From Solobacterium sp. UBA1789 (GTDB lineage: Bacteria > Bacillota_I > Bacilli_A > Erysipelotrichales > Erysipelotrichaceae), in NCBI GenBank assembly GCA_002314515.1, contig DCGB01000017.1:9000-20035 (forward strand): DNA of 11,036 nucleotides, given 5' to 3'. Shown here one piece after another: positions 1 through 6,901 of this stretch. The notes under the pieces were generated by a model. It made no database searches. It had not been told where the DNA came from and worked only from the letters and a program-made list of their open reading frames with translations. The position numbers were made by a program, and so were the translations under genes. The number at the start of each line of letters is the position of its first letter. Positions within the stretch are counted from its first letter, which is position 1.

Positions 1-294
1 ACCTGGTGTAAAAGTAACAACAATACCACATTCTTTCGCAACCTCAAGGGGAATATTGTCCAAACCAGCACCATGTTTGGCAATCAGCTTTAGTTTTGGA
101 CATTTGCGCATCAGTTCTTCATCAAATTTATGACCACCAATAATCAGATAATCATAATCACCAATGATTTCCTTAAATTTATCGGCATCATATTTACGCA
201 TGAAATCAATTTCCATGCCAGCATCTTTTAAAATCTGTAAAGGTTCTTCCGAAATCTCACCAAAAGAACGTGAGGTAATCAGTATCTTAGCCAT
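1..294 (-). CDS. D-2-hydroxyacid dehydrogenase, N-terminal 98 residues (cut by window edge)
   Basis: The visible part begins MAKILITSRSFGE and runs off the left edge with its frame open. It matches the N-terminal catalytic domain of the D-isomer-specific 2-hydroxyacid dehydrogenase / phosphoglycerate dehydrogenase family: a first beta-alpha unit, then YDYLIIGGHKFDEELM and the family block KLKLIAKHGAGLDNIPLEVA, followed by GIVVTFTPG just before the expected NAD-binding Rossmann domain, which lies outside the window. Family members reduce 2-keto acids to D-2-hydroxy acids with NAD(P)H in the cytosol. The ATG at 292-294 overlaps the stop of the upstream kinase by 8 nt (ATGGCTAA), and a weak GGAAG sits 9 nt upstream, so translation is probably coupled. 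Its place at the end of a keto-deoxy-sugar-acid operon suggests a 2-keto acid from that pathway, or glyoxylate or hydroxypyruvate, as substrate. The exact substrate cannot be read from this fragment. A serA-like role is possible but less likely in this context. Confidence 0.85.
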   Translation of the reverse strand, partial: MAKILITSRSFGEISEEPLQILKDAGMEIDFMRKYDADKFKEIIGDYDYLIIGGHKFDEELMRKCPKLKLIAKHGAGLDNIPLEVAKECGIVVTFTPG

Positions 295-1273
295 TATTCT
301 TCACTTCCACAATCTTCTTTAAACCCTTGATTGAATAAATCGTATCCTCATTCAAAGGCAGACAGATAATTTCATCAATATATTCACAATCTTCAAAAAC
401 AGTCTTAAACAATTCAGCCATAAAATCATTGGCAATCAGACAGATAGTCCGACAACCCTGCCACTTTTCAGCCAGATAGTATTCCAGTATCTGACGAATG
501 CCACCATTAACAACACCCTCACAATAGGAATAACGCTCAAGCTCACCAGCTGTTTCCAGAATACGCATCGCATGGGCAATATAGACAGCACGATTAAAAC
601 CAAAACGTATGACATTCTTAACACCCAGTTTGACCATTTCCTTATCCAGATTCTCATAATCCTTGGCAAGAATCGGTGCCAGAATAGTATCAGATTTCAG
701 GGCATAGAACAATTCGCCGCTCATATTCGAAATAATATCTTCAATCTTGTCATCAACAACTCTGGTTACATGAGTATGCGAGCCTGGAAGAATAATCGCA
801 ACATCATGGACATTGCGCTTCTTCAGTTCATCTAATGCACCCATGATTTCAATTTCTTCGCCACGCATATTGCCATTAAAAGACAGATCCTTATCCAGTC
901 GTTTTAAACCAGGGACAATATAGATATCTCTTTTTAATAATCTGTTTTCATGATAAACAGCCAAACGACCGGCAAAACCACTTAGGGTCAAAGGTAATTC
1001 CAAATGAGGAACTTCCATTAAACCATAAGGAGAAGAAGTCATGCCTGAAGCATAGATATCAATAATATCCTCATCCTTTAAATGATTCTTTTCTAATACT
1101 TCCTGATAAAGATCATAGAAACATTGAATAAGTAATCCGTTATCTCCGCTGATAGATGTATCTTTAGAACCAACATTGCGCTTTGCTGTATCAATAAGTT
1201 CAAAATCCTTATTTAAAAGATAAATACGGGTATTAGTTGTGCCGGAATCATAATAACAGTAATAATTAGGCAT
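287..1273 (-). CDS. dgoK: 2-dehydro-3-deoxygalactonokinase (DgoK family)
   Basis: This 328-residue protein matches the DgoK family, which phosphorylates 2-keto-3-deoxy-D-galactonate with ATP to the 6-phosphate in the cytosol (the De Ley-Doudoroff type branch). Visible landmarks are the phosphate-1-like loop DSGTTNTR at residues 9-16, IVPGL at 119-123, the family signature NMRGEE near 135-140, LPGSHTHV at 162-169 where relatives read LPGTHxKWV, and SGELFYALKSDTIL near 185-198. Its length is close to that of known DgoK proteins. The ATG at 1271-1273 overlaps the aldolase stop by 8 nt (ATGCCTAA), with a GGAGG 9 nt upstream inside the aldolase gene, so the two are probably co-translated. The downstream dehydrogenase overlaps its end in the same way. 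The family assignment is firm. Whether the in vivo substrate is KDGal or KDG cannot be settled from sequence, because related kinases differ in epimer preference. Confidence 0.9.
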   Translation of the reverse strand: MPNYYCYYDSGTTNTRIYLLNKDFELIDTAKRNVGSKDTSISGDNGLLIQCFYDLYQEVLEKNHLKDEDIIDIYASGMTSSPYGLMEVPHLELPLTLSGFAGRLAVYHENRLLKRDIYIVPGLKRLDKDLSFNGNMRGEEIEIMGALDELKKRNVHDVAIILPGSHTHVTRVVDDKIEDIISNMSGELFYALKSDTILAPILAKDYENLDKEMVKLGVKNVIRFGFNRAVYIAHAMRILETAGELERYSYCEGVVNGGIRQILEYYLAEKWQGCRTICLIANDFMAELFKTVFEDCEYIDEIICLPLNEDTIYSIKGLKKIVEVKNNG

Positions 1274-1910
1274 TCTTTAAAGCCTCCATATATGCTTCTG
1301 CTGTCTTGGTAATTGTTTCAAAATCGCCTTTTTCGACCAGTTCCTTAGAAACCAGATTGCCACCACAGCCAACGCCAATACAGCCAGCTTTAATAAAATC
1401 AGCACAGTTAGCCGGATTAACACCACCAACAGCTGTCATTGGAATATGTTTTAAAGGAGCCTTCAAAGCCTTGATATAAGCCGGACCCAGGTTTCCAGCC
1501 GGGAAAATCCTTACAATATCAGCACCCGAATTATATGCTAAGGCAGCCTCACTTGGAGTTAAAGCACCAGGAATAGAAACCTTATTTAATTTCTTGGTTT
1601 CATTAATAACTGCTAAATCAACATTTGGCGAAATGATATATTCTGCACCAGCTTCAACAGCCAGGTCAACCTGTTCTTTTGTCATGACGGTTCCAGCACC
1701 AACACAGACTTCAGGAAAATTCTTTTTAATTAAGCTGATAGCCTTTAAAGTATCATTCTGAGCTTCCTTTGAAGACTGATCAAAAGTAACTTCTACACAG
1801 TTAACGCCACCCTTTAACATAGCCTTAACCAAGTCAGAAATCTGATTAGAAGGAATGCCTCTGACGATGGCAATAATCTTTCCTTCTTTAATTCTTTCAA
1901 TTGTATTCAT
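1266..1910 (-). CDS. KDPG/KDPGal aldolase family protein (Eda/DgoA-like), Schiff-base lysine replaced by Arg
   Basis: This 214-residue TIM-barrel protein has the usual length for Eda/DgoA aldolases, which split 2-keto-3-deoxy-6-phospho-gluconate or -galactonate into pyruvate and glyceraldehyde 3-phosphate. Family landmarks are IVRG near residues 15-18, VEVTF with the active-site Glu at 40, GAGTV at 71-75, SPNVD at 94-98, IPGALTPSEA at 113-122, and FPAGNLGPAYIKALKAPL followed by VGGVNP at 161-166. In Eda and DgoA the lysine that forms the Schiff base sits just before FP (EFKFFP in E. coli Eda, LKIFP in DgoA). Here the motif reads DIVRIFP, with Arg134 encoded by AGG at 1509-1511. Classical catalysis is therefore in doubt. 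The start at 1908-1910 is chosen because AGAGGTG lies 5 nt upstream and homology begins there. An in-frame ATG at 2042 would add 44 residues lying inside the LysR gene. It is the first gene of a coupled set with the kinase and dehydrogenase. Confidence 0.88.
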   Translation of the reverse strand: MNTIERIKEGKIIAIVRGIPSNQISDLVKAMLKGGVNCVEVTFDQSSKEAQNDTLKAISLIKKNFPEVCVGAGTVMTKEQVDLAVEAGAEYIISPNVDLAVINETKKLNKVSIPGALTPSEAALAYNSGADIVRIFPAGNLGPAYIKALKAPLKHIPMTAVGGVNPANCADFIKAGCIGVGCGGNLVSKELVEKGDFETITKTAEAYMEALKNA

Positions 1911-1934
1911 AACTACACCTCTACTTATATTATG

Positions 1935-1968
1935 AACTAAAAATACAGCTTTTTGCTGTATTTTAGTT
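1935..1968 (-). terminator. Hairpin at the end of the LysR gene, possible terminator or operator
   Basis: An inverted repeat, AACTAAAATACAGC / GCTGTATTTTTAGTT on the minus strand, has a five-base loop and one bulged base. The inner 10 pairs are perfect. The LysR stop codon TAA lies within the first arm, and the second arm carries a T run, as in short A/T-rich intrinsic terminators. There is no long U tail after the stem, so termination may be partial. The repeat ends about 24 nt before the aldolase ATG, where an operator would also fit. It is not a clean T-N11-A LysR box. Confidence 0.5.
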
Positions 1969-2856
1969 ATTAACCAGTTCATTATAAGTTTTAATGATAT
2001 CCTGAAAGATAAAGGAATTCTCATAATCATTGCGATAAACAATGTTGATTTCCCTTGTCATTGATAGGTCTTCGATTGTCAGGCAGAACAGTTTTTTCTT
2101 ATTTATTTCATCCAGACAGGCTGATCGGGCAACGACACTGACACCAAACTGTCTTCTGACCAGGTCCTTGATTGTCGCAATATTATCAATCTGCAGAACG
2201 ATATTGAATTCATCAATACTCATATTTTTGGCCTCCAGAGAAGAAACAAAAAGATTGCGGGTATTGGAATTTGGCAGACGCAAAAGAAGACGTTCTTTCT
2301 TTAAGTCATCGATTGAAACGATAGTTTTTTTAGCCAAAGGATGTTCTGGTGCTACAGCCAGAACAAGATAATCCGTATCAAGAACCAGATGCTTTAGCGA
2401 ATCGTCGTTAATCCGCCCTTCAACAATAATAAAATCCAGTTCATAATTCTTTAACTGTGAACGTAAATTGGCCAGGGAACCGGTGGTAATCTTGATTGTT
2501 CGACCCTCATGGGCATAGGCATATTTTGCCAGTGTTTCAGCAATGGCATTAGACTCTGAAGTATGCGTCAGGCCAACATTCAAAGAAGTAATCAGTGACT
2601 CCCTGTCTTTCAGTTCCTGAGACATATTGTTATAAAGGGCCTGTATCCTTTTGGCATACTTCATAACGATCTCGCCATCTTTAGTCAGTCGTAATTCATT
2701 ATGTGAACGTTCAATCAGCTTGACGTGTAACTCATCCTGTAACTGCTGAATATGTTGCGATACAGCAGGCTGTGTTAAAGACAGTGCTTCAGCAGCCTTT
2801 GTAAAAGAACCGGTTTCAATAACTTTTATGAGAGAAATTAATTTAACATCGACCAT
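1963..2856 (-). CDS. LysR-type transcriptional regulator
   Basis: This 297-residue protein has the normal LysR length and layout. The winged helix-turn-helix covers about residues 1-60, with FTKAAEALSLTQPAVSQHIQQLQ as the helix-turn-helix and HVKLIERSHNELRLTKDGE as the wing. A linker helix follows, then an effector-binding domain of the periplasmic-binding-protein fold from about residue 90. The start at 2854-2856 has a GGGG six bases upstream. The gene begins 12 bp after the MATE stop, and the sugar-acid genes follow 52 bp after its own stop on the same strand, so it is not in the divergent arrangement usual for this family. It may control the aldolase-kinase-dehydrogenase genes, the MATE transporter, or both. 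The effector is unknown; a keto-deoxy sugar acid is an inference from the neighbours. The stop codon lies in the hairpin at 1935-1968. Confidence 0.93.
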   Translation of the reverse strand: MVDVKLISLIKVIETGSFTKAAEALSLTQPAVSQHIQQLQDELHVKLIERSHNELRLTKDGEIVMKYAKRIQALYNNMSQELKDRESLITSLNVGLTHTSESNAIAETLAKYAYAHEGRTIKITTGSLANLRSQLKNYELDFIIVEGRINDDSLKHLVLDTDYLVLAVAPEHPLAKKTIVSIDDLKKERLLLRLPNSNTRNLFVSSLEAKNMSIDEFNIVLQIDNIATIKDLVRRQFGVSVVARSACLDEINKKKLFCLTIEDLSMTREINIVYRNDYENSFIFQDIIKTYNELVNN

Positions 2857-2868
2857 AATATACCCCGA

Positions 2869-4233
2869 TTATACCAATAAATACTTCTTTCTGAATAAGA
2901 CAAACATAGTAATTGACACAAAACAACAGATGATGTCCGTTAATGGTGTGGCGTAGACAACGCCATAGACCGGAATAAAGATATTTAAGATAAACATTAA
3001 AGGTATATCTAACAGACCCTTACGCAATAGAGCGAGGATAAAAGATCTTCCACCCTTGCCAGCAGCCTGAAAAAAAGAAATAAAAGAATAGGCAACGGCC
3101 GAAAAAGGAGCACCAACACACAATATTTTTAAGAACCTTGTCCCCATTTCAACACCCTGACTGCTCGAAGAAATGAATAGAGAAATGATTGTTTTGCCAA
3201 ATAGCAGACTACAACACATGCATAACATGGCTGCTGTAGCCGACATATAAACACCACAACGCACACACTTATTCATCCGCTTATGATCATTGGAAGCATA
3301 GTTATAGGCAATCAGTGGTAAAGAACCCTGGGTGATACCTCTGACAATTGAATGAGCCAGCATATTTACCTTTTTGGCAACTCCCAGGTAAGCCTGATAA
3401 GACATTGACCAAAGTGACATCAACTTATCTAGTATTGCATAAGAAATATTTTCACATAATGTCATGATACAAGCTGGCAAGCCAGTGATAAGAATCTCCT
3501 GTGGGATACCATCTTTTAGACAATCCCAATGAAAGAACAGTGACAAAACAACTTCCTTCTTTTTATAGAACGAATAAGCAAGTAAATACAGGCAGGAAAG
3601 CAGATTAGCTAAGGCTGTTGCGATTGCTGCACCCAAAACCTCATTACCAGCCGGAAGTATGACAAACATAAATAAAGTGTCAAGAAAACAGTTCAGGATA
3701 CCTCCAAGGGCTATTCCAAAACTGGCTGCAAAAGATAGACCCTCAGCTCTTAAAAGATGAGATATCAGCATACTAAGAGCTGTCGTCAGACCGCCAATAA
3801 CGACTGTTACCGTCAGATAAGTTATTGCCAGATCATGAACGCGATAATCACTGCCACCGAGCAGATCAATAAAAGTATCACGAAAATAATAAACTGAAAC
3901 AACATAAAGCAAAGTTACAATGAGACAGAAACAAAACGCAAAAGATGAGGCTAAAACTGCTCTTTTTTTATTCTTTTTACCCAAGGAACGGGAAATCGTA
4001 CTACCGCCACCAACGCCAAACAGATTGGCAATGGCTGAAAGAAACATAAAAGCCGGCATACAGACTGTAACCGCCGACAACATAGCATCACTACCAACTA
4101 AACCGATAAAAAAAGTATCAGCCATATTATAGATGACGAGAATGATCTGACTGGCAACAGTCGGCAGAGCCAGATGCAGCATAGCCTGCAGAACCGGCAT
4201 TTTTTCAAAGAGATAATTATGTTCTTCTTTCAT
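2869..4233 (-). CDS. MATE-family efflux transporter (MepA-like)
   Basis: This 454-residue membrane protein has the length and roughly 12 hydrophobic segments of MATE (multidrug and toxin extrusion) proteins, which export cations or other small molecules across the cytoplasmic membrane using a Na+ or H+ gradient. The N-terminal half carries the MepA-type signature LALPTVASQIILVIYNMADT (residues 21-40), then FFIGLVG and FGVGGGSTISRSLGKKN (about 72-88). The C-terminal half repeats the pattern with FFQAAGKGGRSF. The ATG at 4231-4233 has AAAAGGGG 7 nt upstream. The gene sits 12 bp upstream of the LysR regulator and likely shares its transcript. Upstream lies about 110 bp of very A/T-rich sequence after the terminator of the lipoprotein gene, which should hold its promoter, although no -35/-10 pair there is convincing. 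The substrate is unknown, and export of a sugar acid or drug is equally open. Confidence 0.92.
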   Translation of the reverse strand: MKEEHNYLFEKMPVLQAMLHLALPTVASQIILVIYNMADTFFIGLVGSDAMLSAVTVCMPAFMFLSAIANLFGVGGGSTISRSLGKKNKKRAVLASSFAFCFCLIVTLLYVVSVYYFRDTFIDLLGGSDYRVHDLAITYLTVTVVIGGLTTALSMLISHLLRAEGLSFAASFGIALGGILNCFLDTLFMFVILPAGNEVLGAAIATALANLLSCLYLLAYSFYKKKEVVLSLFFHWDCLKDGIPQEILITGLPACIMTLCENISYAILDKLMSLWSMSYQAYLGVAKKVNMLAHSIVRGITQGSLPLIAYNYASNDHKRMNKCVRCGVYMSATAAMLCMCCSLLFGKTIISLFISSSSQGVEMGTRFLKILCVGAPFSAVAYSFISFFQAAGKGGRSFILALLRKGLLDIPLMFILNIFIPVYGVVYATPLTDIICCFVSITMFVLFRKKYLLV

Positions 4234-4333
4234 ATAAACGCCCCTTTTCTTATTTTCAGTGTTCGCATTTATAAAATCAAATAATAATTAACTCTTGATA
4301 TATAATATTTTGTTATATATTTGGATAATAGTC

Positions 4334-4375
4334 TAAAATAATGAAAACGCTTACTTATGGCCATAAGTAAGCGTT
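4334..4375 (-). terminator. Terminator of the lipoprotein gene (30-bp perfect palindrome)
   Basis: Positions 4346-4375 form a perfect 30-bp palindrome (AACGCTTACTTATGG and its complement), which folds to a 13-15 bp stem with a tiny GGCC loop. On the minus strand it is followed by TTTTCATTATTTTA. It lies 28 bp after the stop of the 4404-5183 gene and so fits a rho-independent terminator acting on the minus strand. The plus-strand side lacks a U run. Confidence 0.8.
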
Positions 4376-4403
4376 ATAAAGTCATTACAATAAAAAATAT
4401 TAC

Positions 4404-5183
4404 TTATTGACGAACGAACTCATCACCAGCCCGTGTCATACACAGATCAGTATCAATAACAATTGTCTTTTCATCAATCTTTGTAAAACTGATATCCTTA
4501 TCCAAAAAACCTGTATCTGCATTATCTGAACAGCTATCAATATGAACATAGTAGCCCTTATCATCAAAATGATAGCCACCATAATAGAATTCCATACCAG
4601 AATAGTAGTTTTCCTTAATTGTACACATTCCAGCACTATCAAACTGAACAGAAGGCAACAGATCTTCACCCTCGCCTGCATCTGGATTATGACAAACCCA
4701 CAGGGAATTATCCAGATCAACTGCACCATTCATTTCCATGACACCAACTACTGAATATTCAACTATTTTGTTTTCATCAAAGATATTTTCTGCTTTAATA
4801 AAAGCATCATCAATATATGAAACATCAACATGTAAAAGTGGAATATTGTCATTGTCTTCCAATGTTAACTCATAAATCTTTGTACTTTCATCATAAGTAG
4901 CCGATACTACTTCATATTCATAAAGCTGACGCATTTCATTGGCTTCTTCCAAAGCAATAAAAACAAGATATTTATCATCAACCTTTTCAAATTCCAGGAT
5001 GTAATAATACTGACCAGCACAACATTCAAAGCGCTGATAATCTTCCATACGCAAAACTCTATATGCCTCTTCAAGAACAGCACTATTATCATCAATTATT
5101 TCCTCTACCTCTTCAACAGTCACATTATCTTTACAGGCACAAAGGCTAAAAATACACAAAATAATTATTATTGATTTTTTCAT
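4404..5183 (-). CDS. Putative lipoprotein of unknown function, cysteine-rich
   Basis: I do not recognise a family for this 259-residue protein. The N-terminus MKKSIIIILCIFSLCACKDN is a lipoprotein signal peptide: two Lys, a hydrophobic core, and a lipobox L-C-A-C giving Cys17 as the lipidated residue. The mature chain is acidic and rich in Tyr, Asp and Glu. It seems to have an N-terminal part (about 20-150, with beta-like alternation such as YYYILEFEKVDDKYLVFIAL) and a C-terminal part (about 155-259). Six cysteines follow the lipidated one: Cys54 and Cys55 adjacent, then 164, 187, 218 and 248, which is many for a secreted Firmicute protein and suggests disulfides or metal binding. The ATG at 5181-5183 has GGAGG 7 nt upstream. 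It lies between two terminators and so appears to be a single-gene unit. An adhesion, sensing or inhibitor role is possible, but nothing in the sequence decides. Confidence 0.85.
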   Translation of the reverse strand: MKKSIIIILCIFSLCACKDNVTVEEVEEIIDDNSAVLEEAYRVLRMEDYQRFECCAGQYYYILEFEKVDDKYLVFIALEEANEMRQLYEYEVVSATYDESTKIYELTLEDNDNIPLLHVDVSYIDDAFIKAENIFDENKIVEYSVVGVMEMNGAVDLDNSLWVCHNPDAGEGEDLLPSVQFDSAGMCTIKENYYSGMEFYYGGYHFDDKGYYVHIDSCSDNADTGFLDKDISFTKIDEKTIVIDTDLCMTRAGDEFVRQ

Positions 5184-5201
5184 TGTTGTTCCTCCAGAAT
5201 C

Positions 5202-5231
5202 ATTATAAAGGATGAATCAAAACAAAGTAAA
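5202..5231 (-). promoter_or_regulatory. Possible promoter of the lipoprotein gene
   Basis: On the minus strand TTTACT (-35, 4 of 6 matches) is followed after 18 bp by a perfect TATAAT (-10, 5202-5207). The -35 overlaps the end of the preceding terminator. Transcription would start near 5195, right at the GGAGG ribosome binding site, leaving a leader of only about 12 nt. The perfect -10 supports the call. The weak -35 and the very short leader count against it. Confidence 0.4.
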
Positions 5232-5251
5232 AGCTGCAATTGCAGCTTTTA
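5216..5251 (-). terminator. Terminator of the transporter-peptidase operon
   Basis: A 24-bp perfect palindrome at 5228-5251 (TAAAAGCTGCAA and its complement) includes the TAA stop of the M14 peptidase gene. On the minus strand it is followed by a T-rich tail, TTTTACTTTGTTTTG. This fits an intrinsic terminator closing the four-gene operon. The stop codon supplies the first bases of the stem. Confidence 0.75.
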
Positions 5252-6901
5252 GATGTTTTTAACAATTGTATTTACTCTGTTGCCACAAACTTTTAATTCA
5301 ATAGTATCCTTTTCTGTTTTACAGATAAAACATACCTTTTTCTTTTTGGCAGCAGAAGTCAGTGTTGAAATATTGCCATAGTACATACAACCCGTATCGG
5401 TTGAAGAGAAACCGGCAAGTTCACCGATATTAATCTTCTTTTCACCATTTAATACTTCACAGTCAACACTCACATCTATTCCCTTGGCAATATTAATCAT
5501 TGTTGCCTTATCAGTAATATTTGTTGGCAAATATCCAAGATTACCAATAACAGCTTCAACTTTATATACACCATCAGAAATTATTGTCTTATTAACTGAT
5601 ACAATTTCGATTCTCGGCAAAAGAGCTGCATAGGCAAGGGTAAAATCAAATGTCTTTTCAACTTCCTGCAAAAGGAAATCAGCAGGCGGATTCTGGAAAG
5701 TATATTTAGAATTAAAACCACCGATTTCAACTTTTCCCAAAACCGGATGATCGAATTCTTCCCAATCCTTATAATGTTGTGGACAGTTTTCTTTGACCCA
5801 GTCATAACACTTTTTGAACTTTTCACATTCTTCTTCTAATGTCGGAATCTTAGTCCACTCATCGGTATAACCAACACGTTTTTCCAGATTCCAGAGTTCC
5901 AAGGTTGTTGCATAAACACCCTTGGTCTCATAACACCAGTCATCAAAAGCACCTGAATCGTAGTTCTCCTGATCTGACATAAAACCATCGAAGATGTTGA
6001 CACTCTTATAACCCATGGTTTTTTCACAGAGTTTACCAAGTGTTTTATAAACGGCCATATCGAAATATGGAGCCTTTTTCTCATTATAAGTACCAGGAGG
6101 AGTCAATAAGACACCACCACTGGTATGATGTGTCAAAACAGAAGAAATATTTGGATGGGCAATGACAAAGTCAACAATAGCCTTATTTTCCGGATTTGAC
6201 AAAGGATAAGGACCAGCACCATGTTGACGGAAATCATTAAACCAGCCATAAGGATAATTACGATTGAAGTCCAAAGACCAGGCCTGTCTGGCAACCTCCA
6301 GATCAAGACCATCATAATCTTTAATGCTTCCTTCTGTATATACATCATAGAAGTCACCACAGACATCATCTGCAGCTCGTGGAATCATCAGATTACCATC
6401 TGCCTTATAGCGTCCATATGTGGTTTTAAAGCGCATCATTCTAATGACACCATCACCGTCGATATCTTCAGCAACTAGTCCCTTGTCGTCTTTTTCATAG
6501 TCGCGGTCAACACTTCTTAACATATATGGACTATGCAGATAAGTATCGGAGCCATCTGGAGAAACACAAGGAATGATATAGAAGGCGTAATTGTCCAATA
6601 AGAAAGTTACTTTTTCATCTTTACCATAATTACAAAGCAAGGCATCCATTGTATACATGGCAGCCATCATACCAGTAACCTCACCAGCATGAGTATTGCC
6701 ATCAATATAGAAAGCAACCTTATCTTCAGCCTTTCCTGTTTTCTTATTGTTTAAAGTAACCGCAAAAACTTCTCTATCCTTGAGCGTCTTTAAAATGACT
6801 TCATAAGAAAAGAAATCAGGATATTTACTGTTTAATTCTTCAATAATCTTTTTTCTTTCATTCTGGTCAAAATAATGATCATATTTGTATAGAGTATTCA
6901 T
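5249..6901 (-). CDS. M14-family zinc carboxypeptidase, no signal peptide
   Basis: This 550-residue protein carries the full M14 carboxypeptidase active site. The zinc ligands are His71 and Glu74 in DGNTHAGE and a His in SVLTHHTSG (most likely His258). A substrate-binding Arg214 sits in DFNRNYPYGW, and the general-base Glu335 lies in TTLELWN. A DIDGDGVIRMMRF insertion (about 146-158), with a calcium-loop look, is typical of the larger bacterial M14 proteins. After about residue 390 there is a beta-rich C-terminal region. There is no signal peptide or membrane segment, so it should work in the cytosol, removing C-terminal residues from peptides. Its ATG follows the ABC ATPase stop with no gap (TAAATG), and its ribosome site GAGGTG lies inside the ATPase gene, so it is the last gene of the T-box-controlled transporter operon. 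Specificity cannot be read from the motifs. An amidase or deacylase activity on a non-peptide substrate is a lesser possibility. Confidence 0.92.
   Translation of the reverse strand: MNTLYKYDHYFDQNERKKIIEELNSKYPDFFSYEVILKTLKDREVFAVTLNNKKTGKAEDKVAFYIDGNTHAGEVTGMMAAMYTMDALLCNYGKDEKVTFLLDNYAFYIIPCVSPDGSDTYLHSPYMLRSVDRDYEKDDKGLVAEDIDGDGVIRMMRFKTTYGRYKADGNLMIPRAADDVCGDFYDVYTEGSIKDYDGLDLEVARQAWSLDFNRNYPYGWFNDFRQHGAGPYPLSNPENKAIVDFVIAHPNISSVLTHHTSGGVLLTPPGTYNEKKAPYFDMAVYKTLGKLCEKTMGYKSVNIFDGFMSDQENYDSGAFDDWCYETKGVYATTLELWNLEKRVGYTDEWTKIPTLEEECEKFKKCYDWVKENCPQHYKDWEEFDHPVLGKVEIGGFNSKYTFQNPPADFLLQEVEKTFDFTLAYAALLPRIEIVSVNKTIISDGVYKVEAVIGNLGYLPTNITDKATMINIAKGIDVSVDCEVLNGEKKINIGELAGFSSTDTGCMYYGNISTLTSAAKKKKVCFICKTEKDTIELKVCGNRVNTIVKNI

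Noticed and set aside
572..835. Plus-strand open frames such as 572-835, 2042-2371, 3920-4132 and 6885-7205
   Set aside because: Each lies opposite a well-supported minus-strand gene, has no family features and no convincing ribosome site.
1911..2042. N-terminal extension of the aldolase reading frame to an ATG at 2042
   Set aside because: The extra 44 residues lie inside the LysR coding region and do not resemble the family. The ATG at 1908-1910 has a good ribosome site and matches the family N-terminus.
2868..2876. TGGTATAAT, a perfect extended -10 on the minus strand just before the LysR gene
   Set aside because: Transcription would start about 5 nt before the LysR ATG and leave its GGGG ribosome site untranscribed. 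The MATE gene ends 12 bp away, so co-transcription is simpler.
4240..4345. A promoter for the MATE gene in the A/T-rich spacer
   Set aside because: Several TATA-like strings occur, but no -35/-10 pair at 16-18 bp scores above background, so no site is called although a promoter is expected here.
4346..4375. The 30-bp perfect palindrome as a regulator operator for the MATE gene
   Set aside because: Its position 28 bp after the lipoprotein stop and the T-rich tail on the minus strand fit a terminator. An added operator role cannot be excluded but has no support.
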